From Mycolicibacterium confluentis (lineage in GTDB: Bacteria > Actinomycetota > Actinomycetes > Mycobacteriales > Mycobacteriaceae), in the NCBI RefSeq assembly GCF_010729895.1, contig NZ_AP022612.1, positions 3,720,001 to 3,784,000 on the forward strand: a stretch of DNA of 64,000 nucleotides, in the 5' to 3' direction. This document shows positions 31,312 through 40,671 of this stretch, piece by piece. How positions within the stretch are numbered: position 1 is the stretch's first letter; each line of letters opens with the position of its first letter. The translations under genes and the position numbers were made by a program. The notes below the pieces were generated by a model that did no database searches, was not told the origin of the DNA, and saw nothing but the letters and a program-made list of their open reading frames with translations.

Positions 31312-31890
31312 CTACAGCATCACTCCAAACATGATCGCCATACCGGCGGCGATCATCGCCTGACACAGAATCCCGAAGTGCACAAAGGACATTCGCCCCG
31401 GCGTGCGCTGCCGGCTGGCGAAGTACCCGTACGTCCAGCCCACGGCGGCCACCGCGAACCCCAGCGTCCAGAACCAGTTGATGGCCGCGATCCACGTCGG
31501 GTAGGTGTGCGCGTGCTCGTGGTGGGCGTGCTGGGCCGCCTGCCCCGGCAGGATGCTGCCGTTCATGACGGCGTACATCCACGCCATCGCCAGCATCATC
31601 ACGGCGTGATAGGCGTTGACCAGGCGCGCCCACGATCCGCCGGACCGCAGCACGACGGTGAGAAACCACGCCGCGGCGGCCGCGAAGAACACCATCGGCC
31701 CCGTGGTCGGCAGTTCCGCACCGCGCGGCCAGGCCATGACGGCCATCGCGACCGCCATCACCAGGTGCAGGCTGTGCCCCACCACCGCGGCGGGACGGCG
31801 GTGGCTGATGGCGACGGCGTACCCGCATTCGAGTGCACTGAGGCTGAACAGGATGGTCACCACCCAGCGCAGCGAAAGGTCGGCGATCAC
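31312..31890 (-). CDS. DUF5134 histidine-rich membrane protein
   Basis: 192 aa from GTG 31890, overlapping the PepSY-TM stop (GTGA). Five or six hydrophobic segments. A His-rich periplasmic-looking loop, AAQHAHHEHAHTYPTW, and HSLHLVMAVAMAVMAW with Met/His clusters suggest copper binding. The call as DUF5134 is by overall resemblance to mycobacterial and other actinobacterial proteins seen near copper genes. It ends 4 bp from the convergent zf-HC2 gene. Confidence 0.72.
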   Translation of the reverse strand: MIADLSLRWVVTILFSLSALECGYAVAISHRRPAAVVGHSLHLVMAVAMAVMAWPRGAELPTTGPMVFFAAAAAWFLTVVLRSGGSWARLVNAYHAVMMLAMAWMYAVMNGSILPGQAAQHAHHEHAHTYPTWIAAINWFWTLGFAVAAVGWTYGYFASRQRTPGRMSFVHFGILCQAMIAAGMAIMFGVML

Positions 31891-33320
31891 CGCCGCGCCG
31901 TTTCGGCTCGACGACCCCGCCACCATCCGAGCGCGACGTCCACGGCCACGAACGCCGCCAACGAGAGGCCGAAGAGCGGTGCGAACCAGCCCACGGCCGC
32001 GAGCACCGCGACCACGATCACGGCCTCATGCGGTCGAAGCGAACCCAACGCGCCACGGCGTGGGCCGGTGGGCGGCCCACCGCGGACGGGCCTGCGCCGC
32101 CACCACATTCGGTAGCCGAGCACGATCATCACGATCAGGGCCAGCGCCACCAGGGCCAGCACGATCTGGTTGACCAGACCGAACAGCACGCCCATATGCG
32201 CGTCGATGGCCCAGTCGGTCAGTTTGGCCAGGGTCGGCCACGACGCGAAGTCGACGCGGTCGGTGATGGCGCCGGTCGCCGGATCCACGACGACGGCGTC
32301 GGCCCGGGTGGGCCAGTCGCGCTTACGCTCGGCGACCTTCCAGCCCTCTTCGAGGGTGCTCGGCGGATACAGCCACATCGGGTCACGCAGGCCGGCATCG
32401 TGCGCCGCGCGCAGGACGGTGTCGACGCCCGCGAGTGCCTGGGTCTCGGTCAACTCGGTCCCCTCGGCCGCCGCGGGCGCGGCGCCGTGGTGGCCGGCGT
32501 GAACGGGCGCGGGCGATCCGCTCAGCGCCGTGTCCACCGCCGGCGCCCGGGTGTGCAGGGCCCCCTGGATGGCGTCGATCGACTCGCCGGCGTGCTTGGA
32601 CCAGGTCATCCCGGTGATCGCCAGGCCGAGCAGTCCGACGATCACCCACGTGCCCAACGCGCCGTGCCAGGACAGCAGGCGTCGGCGTCCGGTGGTCCCG
32701 CGGTCGGGCAGCAGCGCTCGGCGGAGGCGTCCGGTGCCGGCGCGATGGCCGATCCACAACACCAGGCCGGCCAGCGCGACCACCCACAGCCAACTGGCGG
32801 CCAGTTCGGAGTAGTTGCGCCCCAGCGCCCCGAGGTGAAGGTTGCGGTGGAACTCGTCGAACCAGGCCCGCACCGGCATCCACTCGCCGTAGGTGGTCAG
32901 CGCCCCACGCACCTGGCCGGTGTAGGGGTCGACGAAGATCGTGCGGCCGTAGTCGGGCGCCACGTCGTCGACCGCGAGGGTGACTCGCGTGGTCTCCTCG
33001 GGCGTGGCCGGCGGCCGGACGCTCTCGACGGTGCCCTCGGGGTGCGCGGCGCGGGCCGCGGCGATCTGGTCGGACAGCGGCAGCGTCGTCTCCCCGACCA
33101 CCTCGACGAGGCGCTGGTCGCGCGTCAGTGCCTTGTCGAGTTCCGGAACCAGGGCGTACAGCAGTCCGGTGACGGCGGCGATCAGGATGAACGGGCCGAC
33201 GAACACTCCGGCGTAGAAGTGCAGTCGGACCAGAAGGGGACGAATCCGCGCCCATGCGGTGTCGGGCGCGCTCACGGTCGCGACGGCGTCTGCCGGCTCA
33301 ACTGTCGGGGTTTGGCTCAC
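31887..33320 (-). CDS. PepSY-associated TM (PiuB-like) protein
   Basis: 477 aa. GTG start 33320. Topology: TM near 30-55 (FYAGVFVGPFILIAAVTGLL), extracellular PepSY domain (TIFVDPYTGQVRGALTTYGE), RNLHLGALGRNYSELAASW before the second TM, another TM pair around 225-250, a second PepSY region (VVVDPATGAITDRVDF), then C-terminal TMs. The conserved His residues in FHRNLHLG, SWHGALG and DAHMGVLFG resemble those of membrane reductases. A His-rich stretch (HAGHHG) fits metal handling. Probably a copper or iron reductase/uptake factor; not proven. Confidence 0.85.
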   Translation of the reverse strand: MSQTPTVEPADAVATVSAPDTAWARIRPLLVRLHFYAGVFVGPFILIAAVTGLLYALVPELDKALTRDQRLVEVVGETTLPLSDQIAAARAAHPEGTVESVRPPATPEETTRVTLAVDDVAPDYGRTIFVDPYTGQVRGALTTYGEWMPVRAWFDEFHRNLHLGALGRNYSELAASWLWVVALAGLVLWIGHRAGTGRLRRALLPDRGTTGRRRLLSWHGALGTWVIVGLLGLAITGMTWSKHAGESIDAIQGALHTRAPAVDTALSGSPAPVHAGHHGAAPAAAEGTELTETQALAGVDTVLRAAHDAGLRDPMWLYPPSTLEEGWKVAERKRDWPTRADAVVVDPATGAITDRVDFASWPTLAKLTDWAIDAHMGVLFGLVNQIVLALVALALIVMIVLGYRMWWRRRPVRGGPPTGPRRGALGSLRPHEAVIVVAVLAAVGWFAPLFGLSLAAFVAVDVALGWWRGRRAETARR

Positions 33321-33369
33321 GTCGATTGGTCGGGGCGCCGCGGGCAGAAGTTCCCGCCGATTCTCCTGA

Positions 33370-33388
33370 CTACGACAGGCAGTCGTAG
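33370..33388. promoter_or_regulatory. Palindromic operator between PepSY-TM and CopD-CtaG genes
   Basis: CTACGAC-AGGCA-GTCGTAG is a perfect 7-bp inverted repeat in the 96-bp divergent promoter region (33321-33416). It resembles operators of winged-helix BlaI/CopY-type repressors in layout. It could regulate both copper genes. No such regulator gene lies in the window. Confidence 0.5.
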
Positions 33389-33416
33389 ACTTCTGGTGGT
33401 CAGCGGGAAGGCAACG

Positions 33417-35345
33417 ATGACAGACGACTCACACCCCCGAGCGGTGGTGCTCGCCGGCACCGCGGCGGTGGCATTGGCTGTGGCCCTGTACGGCACGGCC
33501 TCGGGCGTCGAGCGTTTCGTCGCCACCGGGACGCCGTCTCCGGGCACCGCCACCAACCTCGCCACATTCGTCGGCTTCTTCCTGATCACGTTGGCCGCGA
33601 CGGTCACCCTCGGCGCGCTCGCGCACATCGTGACCACCGCGACGCCCGACGACGAAGGTCGAATCGATCCCGCGACGTTCCGCGTGCATCTGCTCATCGA
33701 ACGCCTCGCGCCGGTGTGGGCGCTCGGTGCGGCGGTGATGGCGATCCTCACCGGCGCCTCCGCCGCGGGCGCGCCCGTCACCCGTCTGGTGACCAGCGCC
33801 GCGATGTTCGACGCGATCGCGGCCTCCGAGCAGGCCCGCGGCTGGTGCGCGGCAACGCTTTTCGCCGTCATCGTGGCGGTCGGTGTCCGGTTCACGGTGC
33901 GATGGCTGGGACATGCCGTACTGATGCTGCTCGCCGTACTCGGCGTTCTGGCCGTCGCGGTGACGGGCAATCCCGGACAGGGGCCCGACCATGACGTCGC
34001 CACCAGCGCGGTGATCGTCTTCGCCGTCGCGGCAGCGGTGCTCATCGGCGGGAAGACCGCGGCGCTCATCAGCCCGCCGCCGCACGATCTGCGCCGCCGC
34101 GTGCTGCTCATCCACGCCACGGCCGCCGCGGTGACGTTGGTGTTCGGCGTCGTGCTGGCGGCGGTGTTCGTGCCCGCCACGGCACTGCTCAGCACGTTGT
34201 ACGGCCGGGTGACACTGGGCACCGCGGCGCTGCTGACGGCGATCCTGATCGCCGACGTGGCCCAGGTGCGGGGATGGACCCGGACGTGGCTGCCCGCGGC
34301 CAGCACGGTCGCGGCGATCGGCGTCGTCGGCGGATTCTGCGCGCTGGCCGTCGACGCGCCACCCCGCTTTCTCGGGCATGAGTTCACGGTGTGGGACGTG
34401 TTTCTCGGCTACGAACTGCCCGACGGGCCCTCGCTTGCCAACCTCGTGACGGTGTGGCGGTTCGATCCGCTGCTGGGCACGGCCGCAGTGGTACTCGCCG
34501 CCGCCTACCTCTACGGTGTGCGTCATCTGAAGCGCCGTGACGACAGTTGGCCCGTGGGCCGCACCGTGGCATGGGTTTCGGGATGCGCGGCCCTGCTGAT
34601 CGCCACGAGTTCGGGCGTGCGGGCCTACGGGTCGGCGATGTTCTCGGTGCACATGGGCGAGCACATGGCGCTCAACATGTTCGTCCCGGTGCTGCTGGTG
34701 CTGGGTGCGCCCGTGACGCTGGCGCTGCGAGTGCTGCCTCCGGCGGGCGCGGGCGGCAGGCCGGGGCCGCGGGAATGGGTGGTGTGGTTCGTGCACTCCC
34801 CCGTCACACGATTCCTGTCGCACCCGATCACGGCCTTCAGCCTGTTCGTCGGCTCGCTCTACGCGGTGTACTTCACGCCGCTGTTCGACACGTTGATCCG
34901 GTACCACTGGGGCCACGAGTTCATGAGCGTGCATTTCCTGCTCACGGGCTACCTGTTCTACTGGGCCATCATCGGCGTGGATCCGGGCCCGAGTCGGCTT
35001 CCGTTCCTGGGCCGGCTGGGCCTTCTGTTCGCGGTGATGCCGTTCCATGCGTTCTTCGGCATCGCGACCATGACCATGTCGACCAACCTCGGCGACTACT
35101 TCTACCGGGGCCTCCAACTGCCCTGGTTGCCAGACCTTTCCGATGACCAGCACCTGGGCGGTGCGATCGCCTGGGGGTCAAGCGAGTTGCCGGTGATCAT
35201 CGTGGTGGTGGCGCTGGTGGCACAGTGGGCCCGTCAGGACCGCCGGGACGGCGAACGCAAGGACCGGCACAGCGACAGCGGGTACGACGACGACCTCGAC
35301 GCCTACAACGCGATGCTCGCCGAACTCCAGCAGAAGCGCAGCTGA
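33417..35345 (+). CDS. CopD-CtaG fusion, copper uptake/cytochrome oxidase assembly membrane protein
   Basis: 642 aa. ATG 33417 with GGGAAGG upstream. The N-terminal half (to ~330) has CopD-type helices; the C-terminal half is the caa3-type CtaG domain, with MFSVHMGEHMALNMFVPVLL and MSVHFLLTGYLFYWAIIG, and ends with a short charged tail. It matches M. tuberculosis Rv0102 in size and arrangement; there too it neighbours ctpB (Rv0103c). Expected to pass copper to the periplasm or oxidase. The open frame upstream of 33417 is antisense to the PepSY gene and not coding. Confidence 0.88.
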   Translation: MTDDSHPRAVVLAGTAAVALAVALYGTASGVERFVATGTPSPGTATNLATFVGFFLITLAATVTLGALAHIVTTATPDDEGRIDPATFRVHLLIERLAPVWALGAAVMAILTGASAAGAPVTRLVTSAAMFDAIAASEQARGWCAATLFAVIVAVGVRFTVRWLGHAVLMLLAVLGVLAVAVTGNPGQGPDHDVATSAVIVFAVAAAVLIGGKTAALISPPPHDLRRRVLLIHATAAAVTLVFGVVLAAVFVPATALLSTLYGRVTLGTAALLTAILIADVAQVRGWTRTWLPAASTVAAIGVVGGFCALAVDAPPRFLGHEFTVWDVFLGYELPDGPSLANLVTVWRFDPLLGTAAVVLAAAYLYGVRHLKRRDDSWPVGRTVAWVSGCAALLIATSSGVRAYGSAMFSVHMGEHMALNMFVPVLLVLGAPVTLALRVLPPAGAGGRPGPREWVVWFVHSPVTRFLSHPITAFSLFVGSLYAVYFTPLFDTLIRYHWGHEFMSVHFLLTGYLFYWAIIGVDPGPSRLPFLGRLGLLFAVMPFHAFFGIATMTMSTNLGDYFYRGLQLPWLPDLSDDQHLGGAIAWGSSELPVIIVVVALVAQWARQDRRDGERKDRHSDSGYDDDLDAYNAMLAELQQKRS

Positions 35346-35373
35346 TCCGCTGCCCGGGATTTCGCCGGACCTG

Positions 35374-35586
35374 CTAGCCGACCAGGGCGTAATCACCCTC
35401 GTCGCGCAGCGCCGCGGCGACGTCGTCGACGTTGAGCGGGTTCTGCGCCTGCACGGTCACCACCGACGGTTCACCGAGTTCGACCTCGACGCCGCTGACG
35501 TCCGGCAGGGCGCCGAGCGCGTCCTTCACCGCCCCGACACAGCTCTTGCAATGCAGTCCGTCGACATGGAAAACCTGCTGGGTCAT
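35374..35586 (-). CDS. CopZ-like copper chaperone (HMA domain)
   Basis: 70 aa single heavy-metal-associated domain. ATG 35586 overlaps the ctpB stop (ATGA). The metal site is [11 protein letters not shown] (C-x2-C). The rest fits the beta-alpha-beta-beta-alpha-beta fold ([17 protein letters not shown]). Expected to deliver Cu(I) to the ATPase encoded immediately upstream in the same transcript. Confidence 0.9.
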   Translation of the reverse strand: MTQQVFHVDGLHCKSCVGAVKDALGALPDVSGVEVELGEPSVVTVQAQNPLNVDDVAAALRDEGDYALVG

Positions 35587-37838
35587 CGTTGTCCCTTCTG
35601 GTCAAAGTTGCGCAGCCGCAGGCTGTTCGACACCACGAGGAACGAGGAGAACGCCATCGCGGCGCCCGCAATCAGCGGGTTGAGCATACCGGCGGCGGCG
35701 ATCGGAATGGCCGCCACGTTGTAGCCGAACGCCCACACCATGTTGGTCCGGATGGTCCGCATGGTGGCGCGGGCCAGTCCCAGAGCGGTGGGCACGGAGT
35801 CGAGGTTGTCCCGCACCAGGATGATGTCGGCCGCCCCGATCGCCACGTCGGTGCCACGACCGATCGCCAGGCCGAGATCGGCGCCCGCCAGTGCGGGTCC
35901 GTCATTGATGCCGTCGCCGACCATCGCGACCACCCGGCCCTGCTCCCGCAGGCGCGCGATCACCTCGACCTTGCCTTCGGGCAGCACCTCGGCGATCACC
36001 TCGTCGATGCCGACGGCCGTCGCGATCGCGTCGGCGGTCGCGGCGTTGTCCCCCGTCAGCAGCACTGTCCGCAGGCCTTCGCGCTGCAGTGCGGCCACGG
36101 CGTCGGCGGCCGAGTCCTTGACCGCATCGGCGATCGTGACCACGCCGCACACCGCATCGTCGACGGCGACGAAGACGACGGACTCGGCGCGGGCCTCACC
36201 CGCCCTGCGGGCCGCGGCGAGGCTCGCAGGCACCACTCGCCCGCGCGACACCCACGACGGCCGTCCGACTGTGACGACATGACCGGCCACCTCGGCGGTC
36301 ACACCGCTGCCCGCCACGGCGCGGAAGTCCTGCGCCTCCCACAGATCTGCGGCCGGCACCGCGGACACGATCGCCTTGCCCAGTGGATGCTCGGAACCAG
36401 CCTCGGCGGCGGCGGCGCGACGCAGCACCTCGTCGGCCTCCCACTCGGGTGCGACGATGACGCCCGTGACCGTCGGGCGTCCCGTGGTCAGCGTTCCGGT
36501 CTTGTCGAACACCACGGTGTCCACCGCCCGAATGGCCTCCAGGGCGCGGTGGCCCTTGAGGAAGATGCCCAACTGCGCGCCCCGTCCGGAGGCCACCATC
36601 ATCGCCGTCGGCGTCGCCAACCCCAGGGCGCACGGACAGGCGATCACCACAACGGCAAGCGCGGCCGCGACAGCCCGGTCGAGGTCACCGGTGATGGTCA
36701 GCCAGGCCGCGGCGGTCAGCACCGCGATCACCAGGACGGCGGGTACGAACACCGCCGCGATGCGGTCCGCGATGCGCTGGGCGTCGGCCTTCTCGGCCTG
36801 CGCCTCCTCCACCAGTCGCACCATGCCGGCGAACCGGGTGTCCTCGCCGACGGCGGCGGCCTCCACGAGCAGTCGGCCGTCGAGCACGACGGTGCCGCCC
36901 ACGACGCTGGCTCCGGGACTGGCGTCGACGGGCTTGGACTCCCCGGTCATGGCACTGACGTCGACGGCGGCCTGGCCCTCGATGACCAGGCCGTCGGCCG
37001 CGATCGCCTCTCCGGGTCGGACGACGAAGCGCTGGCCCTCCTTGAGTTCGGTCGCCGGGATCACCATCTCGCCGCCGTCGGGCAGCTGCACGGTGGCGGT
37101 CTTGGCGCTCAAGGCCGCCAGGGCCCGCAGCGCTCCGCCGGCCTTCGACTTGGCGCGCGCCTCGAAGTAGCGGCCCGCGAGCACGAACACCGTCACACCC
37201 GCGGCGACTTCGAGGTAGATCGCGTCACTGTGGGTGAGCGCCTGCCAGATGCCGTCGGCCTGTCGGGTGGCGGACGCGGTGAAGAACGCGGTGTAGATCG
37301 ACCATCCGGTCGCCGCTGTGACACCGATCGAGATCAGTGTCTCCATCGAGGCGGTGCCGTGACGAAGATTACGCAGGGCGACGCGGTGGAACGGCCACGC
37401 CGCCCACGTCACGATCGGTGCGGCCAGCGCTGTCAGCACCCATTCCCACCCCGTGAATCGCGTCGACGGCACCACCGCGAACATCACCGACAGGTCGGCC
37501 AGGGGGATGAACAGAATCGCGGCGACCACCAGGCGGCGCAGCAGGCTTCGGGCGGTTCGAGCGTCCGGATCAATGCCCTCGCTGGGCCGATCGACGCGGG
37601 GTTCGGCCTGGTAGCCGGCCTTTTCGACGACGGCGCACAGATCGTCCACCGCAACGTCGGCGGCGGCGTCGATGGTGGCCACGCGGGTGGCGAAGTTCAC
37701 CGAGGCGCGCACACCGTCGAGCCTGTTCAGCTTGTTCTGCACGCGCGCGGCGCACGCCCCGCAGGTCATTCCGCTCACGTCGAGCTGCACCCGGCGGGTC
37801 TGCGTGGCCACGCTGTCGGACACGACTGTTGTCGTCAA
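35583..37838 (-). CDS. ctpB: CtpB-type P1B copper-transporting ATPase
   Basis: 751 aa from TTG 37838, which has GAGGA 6 nt upstream; a TTG at 37844 and a GTG at 37823 are alternatives. N-terminal HMA domain with [11 protein letters not shown], eight TMs, actuator TGES, TM6 metal motif CPC ([13 protein letters not shown]), phosphorylated [12 protein letters not shown], and hinge [12 protein letters not shown]. The C-terminal region closely resembles M. tuberculosis CtpB. Pumps Cu(I) across the membrane using ATP. copZ is co-transcribed; sigC diverges about 100 bp away. Confidence 0.93.
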   Translation of the reverse strand: MTTTVVSDSVATQTRRVQLDVSGMTCGACAARVQNKLNRLDGVRASVNFATRVATIDAAADVAVDDLCAVVEKAGYQAEPRVDRPSEGIDPDARTARSLLRRLVVAAILFIPLADLSVMFAVVPSTRFTGWEWVLTALAAPIVTWAAWPFHRVALRNLRHGTASMETLISIGVTAATGWSIYTAFFTASATRQADGIWQALTHSDAIYLEVAAGVTVFVLAGRYFEARAKSKAGGALRALAALSAKTATVQLPDGGEMVIPATELKEGQRFVVRPGEAIAADGLVIEGQAAVDVSAMTGESKPVDASPGASVVGGTVVLDGRLLVEAAAVGEDTRFAGMVRLVEEAQAEKADAQRIADRIAAVFVPAVLVIAVLTAAAWLTITGDLDRAVAAALAVVVIACPCALGLATPTAMMVASGRGAQLGIFLKGHRALEAIRAVDTVVFDKTGTLTTGRPTVTGVIVAPEWEADEVLRRAAAAEAGSEHPLGKAIVSAVPAADLWEAQDFRAVAGSGVTAEVAGHVVTVGRPSWVSRGRVVPASLAAARRAGEARAESVVFVAVDDAVCGVVTIADAVKDSAADAVAALQREGLRTVLLTGDNAATADAIATAVGIDEVIAEVLPEGKVEVIARLREQGRVVAMVGDGINDGPALAGADLGLAIGRGTDVAIGAADIILVRDNLDSVPTALGLARATMRTIRTNMVWAFGYNVAAIPIAAAGMLNPLIAGAAMAFSSFLVVSNSLRLRNFDQKGQR

Positions 37839-37941
37839 AACCAATCCTCGATCACTGCTGGCGACTCGTGCCGCTCACATCAGTAGTCGGCCAGGGGCCG
37901 AGATGAGTTCCGGGTCGGCGTCGAATATTCTCGTTGCCGTG

Positions 37942-38493
37942 ATGTCCGCCGACGATGACCAGGTTACCGCCTTGGCGTTGGCGGCCGGTCGAGGCGATCG
38001 TGACGCCCTGGACCGCTTCATCCGGCTCACCCAGCATGATGTCCTGCGCACGGTGGTCTACCTCGGTGACGACGCCGGTGTAGCCGAGGACCTCACGCAG
38101 GAGACGTTCCTGCGGGCGCTGTCCGCGCTGCCCCGATTCGCTGGCCGGTCGTCGGCGCGCACGTGGCTGCTGTCGATCGCGCGTCGCGTCGTCGTCGACC
38201 ACATCCGGCACAAGCAGTGCCGCCCGCGCTCACACGGCTCCGCTGACGTCGAGAGCGTCCTCGAGGCGCGACGCCCGCTCGCGGGGTTCGAGAATCTCGT
38301 CGAGATCCAGATGCTGCTCGACGGCCTCGACGAGGACCGCAGGCATGCACTGCTGCTGACGCAGGTGCTGGGCCTGTCCTATGCCGAAGCCGCCGAGGTG
38401 TGCGGATGCCCGGTGGGCACGATCCGGTCGCGTGTGGCGCGGGCCCGCGAGGACCTCATAGCCGCCACCGCACGCCGTGACCTGACGGGCTGA
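37942..38493 (+). CDS. sigC: SigC-type ECF RNA polymerase sigma factor
   Basis: 183 aa (M. tuberculosis SigC is about 185). ATG 37942, with GTG 37939 as alternative; TATTCT at 37926-37931 lies 7 nt before the GTG, fitting a leaderless mRNA. Region 2: [18 protein letters not shown] and [20 protein letters not shown]; region 4: [19 protein letters not shown] then [13 protein letters not shown]. These are the segments I recall as most like SigC (Rv2069). It lies next to ctpB, which fits the reported role of SigC in copper acquisition. Confidence 0.85.
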   Translation: MSADDDQVTALALAAGRGDRDALDRFIRLTQHDVLRTVVYLGDDAGVAEDLTQETFLRALSALPRFAGRSSARTWLLSIARRVVVDHIRHKQCRPRSHGSADVESVLEARRPLAGFENLVEIQMLLDGLDEDRRHALLLTQVLGLSYAEAAEVCGCPVGTIRSRVARAREDLIAATARRDLTG

Positions 38494-38497
38494 CCCG

Positions 38498-38929
38498 CTA
38501 GACCGTGCAGTCGGTGCCCGCGACCTGGGTGGCGATCACGCACGCCGACGCGTTCGACAGCTTCCACGTGCCGCCGTCGTTGACCCAGAAGATGTTGTGG
38601 GTCTTCGTGCCCATGATCGGGACCGTCACCGCGAGCTGCGCGTCGAGCTGCTCGCCGTGCAGTTCCGGGTTCTGCACGCGCCACGAGAACATCGACTTGT
38701 AGCGGTCGAGCTGGCCGGCGATGTTGTTCGCGGTCGGCACGGCGGACTGCCCGCCCTGCAGACCCGCGGCGCGCTCGGCGTCCGGGGTCGAGGTGTTCAG
38801 CACGCGCTGCAACTGCGAGGTCAACGCGTCGGCGCTGGGCACCGGTGGAGTCGGCGCGGCTACGGCCACCGCGGTCCCAGTCACTGCCCCCGCAACCAAC
38901 ACCGTCATCGCAACCAACGCCGCACGCAT
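38498..38929 (-). CDS. MTB12-like exported low-molecular-weight antigen
   Basis: 143 aa from ATG 38929. Signal peptide MRAALVAMTVLVAGAVTGTA ending near AVAA. The mature part has PSADALTSQLQRVLN, LDRYKSMFSWRVQNPEL, LAVTVPIMGTKTHNIFWVND and GTWKLSNASACVIATQ, the layout of the Mtb12 (CFP-2) family. It ends with two extra cysteines that may pair. Role unknown; exported. It converges on sigC with 4 bp between stops. Confidence 0.75.
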   Translation of the reverse strand: MRAALVAMTVLVAGAVTGTAVAVAAPTPPVPSADALTSQLQRVLNTSTPDAERAAGLQGGQSAVPTANNIAGQLDRYKSMFSWRVQNPELHGEQLDAQLAVTVPIMGTKTHNIFWVNDGGTWKLSNASACVIATQVAGTDCTV

Positions 38930-39053
38930 GTTCCGCCACCTTTCGCCCTGGAAAATCGTCGGCTCACCAAACCATCTGGACACCTCGCCCACAAGACCTA
39001 CGTGTTATGTCAAAAGTGACAAAACAAGGCTCGGATCTGGCGATACTGGGCGC

Positions 39054-39542
39054 ATGGTCTCGCTACTTGTTCATCTGATTCTCGGTGCGGCAGTGATCGC
39101 CTGGATTGTCCGGGCCAACCCCAAGGTCTTCTCCCGGGTGCCAGGCGGTCCCCTGTTCTCGGCGATGGAGATCACCTTCTATGTGATCGGTGTCGCCTCG
39201 ATTGCGCTGGGCTACTGGTTCAACCACCAGTTCGTCGCGCAGTACGCCGTGGAGGGCGGCAACCCGATCTGGGGCGAGGGCAGTTGGCAGCAGTTCATCG
39301 CACTGGGCTACACCAATCCGGCGGCGGCCTCGGCCAGCCAGGACTACACGATCATCAACGTGATCCTGTTGCCGCTGTTCACCATTGCCGACGGATTGCG
39401 GCGCGGGATCAAGCACCCGTGGCTGTTCTTCGTCTCCAGCCTGTTCACCAGTTGCGCATTCGCCTACGCGTTCTACTTCGCGACCGTGGAACGGCAGCAC
39501 CGGCAGGAGAACGCGCAGGCGCTTGCGCCAAGCGTGGGCTGA
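39054..39542 (+). CDS. DUF2834-like small membrane protein
   Basis: 162 aa. ATG 39054; GATACT 7 nt upstream suggests a leaderless message. Four hydrophobic helices (SLLVHLILGAAVIAWIV, AMEITFYVIGVASIALGYW, TIINVILLPLFTIADGLR, HPWLFFVSSLFTSCAFAYAF). The conserved DGLRRGIKHPWLFF matches a family of uncharacterised membrane proteins (DUF2834-type). It converges on desA3 with a 12-bp gap. Confidence 0.62.
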   Translation: MVSLLVHLILGAAVIAWIVRANPKVFSRVPGGPLFSAMEITFYVIGVASIALGYWFNHQFVAQYAVEGGNPIWGEGSWQQFIALGYTNPAAASASQDYTIINVILLPLFTIADGLRRGIKHPWLFFVSSLFTSCAFAYAFYFATVERQHRQENAQALAPSVG

Positions 39543-39554
39543 GGCGCAGAAGGC

Positions 39555-40652
39555 TCAGCTCGGCAACGCCAACCGGAAGATCTTGCGCACCACCGAGGCG
39601 AACTGTTTGGGCAGCGGTCCGGAGTTGTACGGAATCCCGTAGCGCTGGCAGATGTCCTGCACCGCGGGCGCGATCTCGGCGTAGCGGTGCGCGGGCAGGT
39701 CCGGGAACAGATGGTGCTCGATCTGGAAGGACAGGTTGCCGCTGAGGATGTGGAACAGCCTGCCGCCGGTCAGGTTCGCCGACCCGAGAATCTGCCGGAA
39801 GTACCACTGCCCGCGGGTTTCGGCTTTGGTCTCCTCCACGGTGAATTCCTGTGTGCCCTCGGGGAAGTGACCGCAGAAGATGATCATGTACGCCCACACG
39901 TTGCGCATCAGGTTGGCCGACATGTTGCCGGCGAACACCAGCGGCGCGAACGGCCCGGCCAACAGCGGGAAGGCCACGTAGTCCTTGAGGGTCTGCTTAC
40001 TGGTCTTGGCCCAGATCTCACGCAGCACTTCGCGCTTGTCGGCCACGGAGATCTCGCCGGACCGGATCCGCTCGGTTTCGAGTTCGTGCAGTGCCACCCC
40101 GTACTGGAACAGCACCATGAGCAGGAATGCGTACACCGGGTTGCCCAGGAAGTACGGGCTCCACTTCTGGTCCTCGCTCATCCGCAGGATGCCGTAACCG
40201 ATGTCTCGGTCCATGCCCACAATGTTGGTGTAGGTGTGGTGCATGTAGTTGTGCGAATGCCGCCACTGGTCGGCCGGGCAGGCGGTGTCCCACTCGAACA
40301 CCTGGCCCTTGAGGGCGGGGTCGCCCATCCAGTCGTACTGACCGTGCATCACGTTGTGCCCGATCTCCATGTTGTCGATGATCTTCGACAACCCGAGCAT
40401 CGCGGTGCCGAGGGGCCACAGCGGCGGCAGGAACAGCATTGCGCGGCCGCCGATCTCGAATCCGCGCTGGAACTTGACCATCCGGCGGATGTAGTCGGCG
40501 TCGCGATCGCCGAGGTCGGCGATCACCTTCTCCTTGATGGCGTCGAGTTCGCGGCCGAACGCCTCGACCTGGTCGGGGGTCAGCCGCACGGTCTTGCCGT
40601 TGACGGCCTTCTCGAGAACTCGGTCGGCGGTGGGATCGATGGCGGTGGTCAT
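39555..40652 (-). CDS. desA3: DesA3-type stearoyl-CoA delta-9 desaturase
   Basis: 365 aa. ATG 40652 with AAGGAG 9 nt upstream. Integral membrane diiron desaturase that makes oleate from stearoyl-CoA. The three histidine boxes are visible: GHNVMHGQ, HSHNYMHHTY and IEHHLFPDLP. Hydrophobic helices lie at about 60-85 and 190-245. It is preceded by its electron-transfer partner (next gene, 19 bp), the Rv3229c-Rv3230c pair of M. tuberculosis. Confidence 0.94.
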   Translation of the reverse strand: MTTAIDPTADRVLEKAVNGKTVRLTPDQVEAFGRELDAIKEKVIADLGDRDADYIRRMVKFQRGFEIGGRAMLFLPPLWPLGTAMLGLSKIIDNMEIGHNVMHGQYDWMGDPALKGQVFEWDTACPADQWRHSHNYMHHTYTNIVGMDRDIGYGILRMSEDQKWSPYFLGNPVYAFLLMVLFQYGVALHELETERIRSGEISVADKREVLREIWAKTSKQTLKDYVAFPLLAGPFAPLVFAGNMSANLMRNVWAYMIIFCGHFPEGTQEFTVEETKAETRGQWYFRQILGSANLTGGRLFHILSGNLSFQIEHHLFPDLPAHRYAEIAPAVQDICQRYGIPYNSGPLPKQFASVVRKIFRLALPS

Positions 40653-40671
40653 GATGAGACTCCTTGTCGCT

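Noticed and set aside
32028..33416. Upstream extension of the CopD-CtaG frame
   Set aside because: Antisense to the PepSY-TM gene; the ATG at 33417 has a ribosome site and starts the membrane protein.
37822..37835. Second copper operator ACGAC-TGTT-GTCGT at the ctpB start
   Set aside because: Arms of 5 bp and a 4-bp spacer differ from the 7-bp/5-bp palindrome at 33370, and it lies in codons; may be chance.
35589..37886. Long open frame on the plus strand opposite ctpB
   Set aside because: Rich in His/Gly/Arg with no domain; ctpB motifs on the minus strand are complete.
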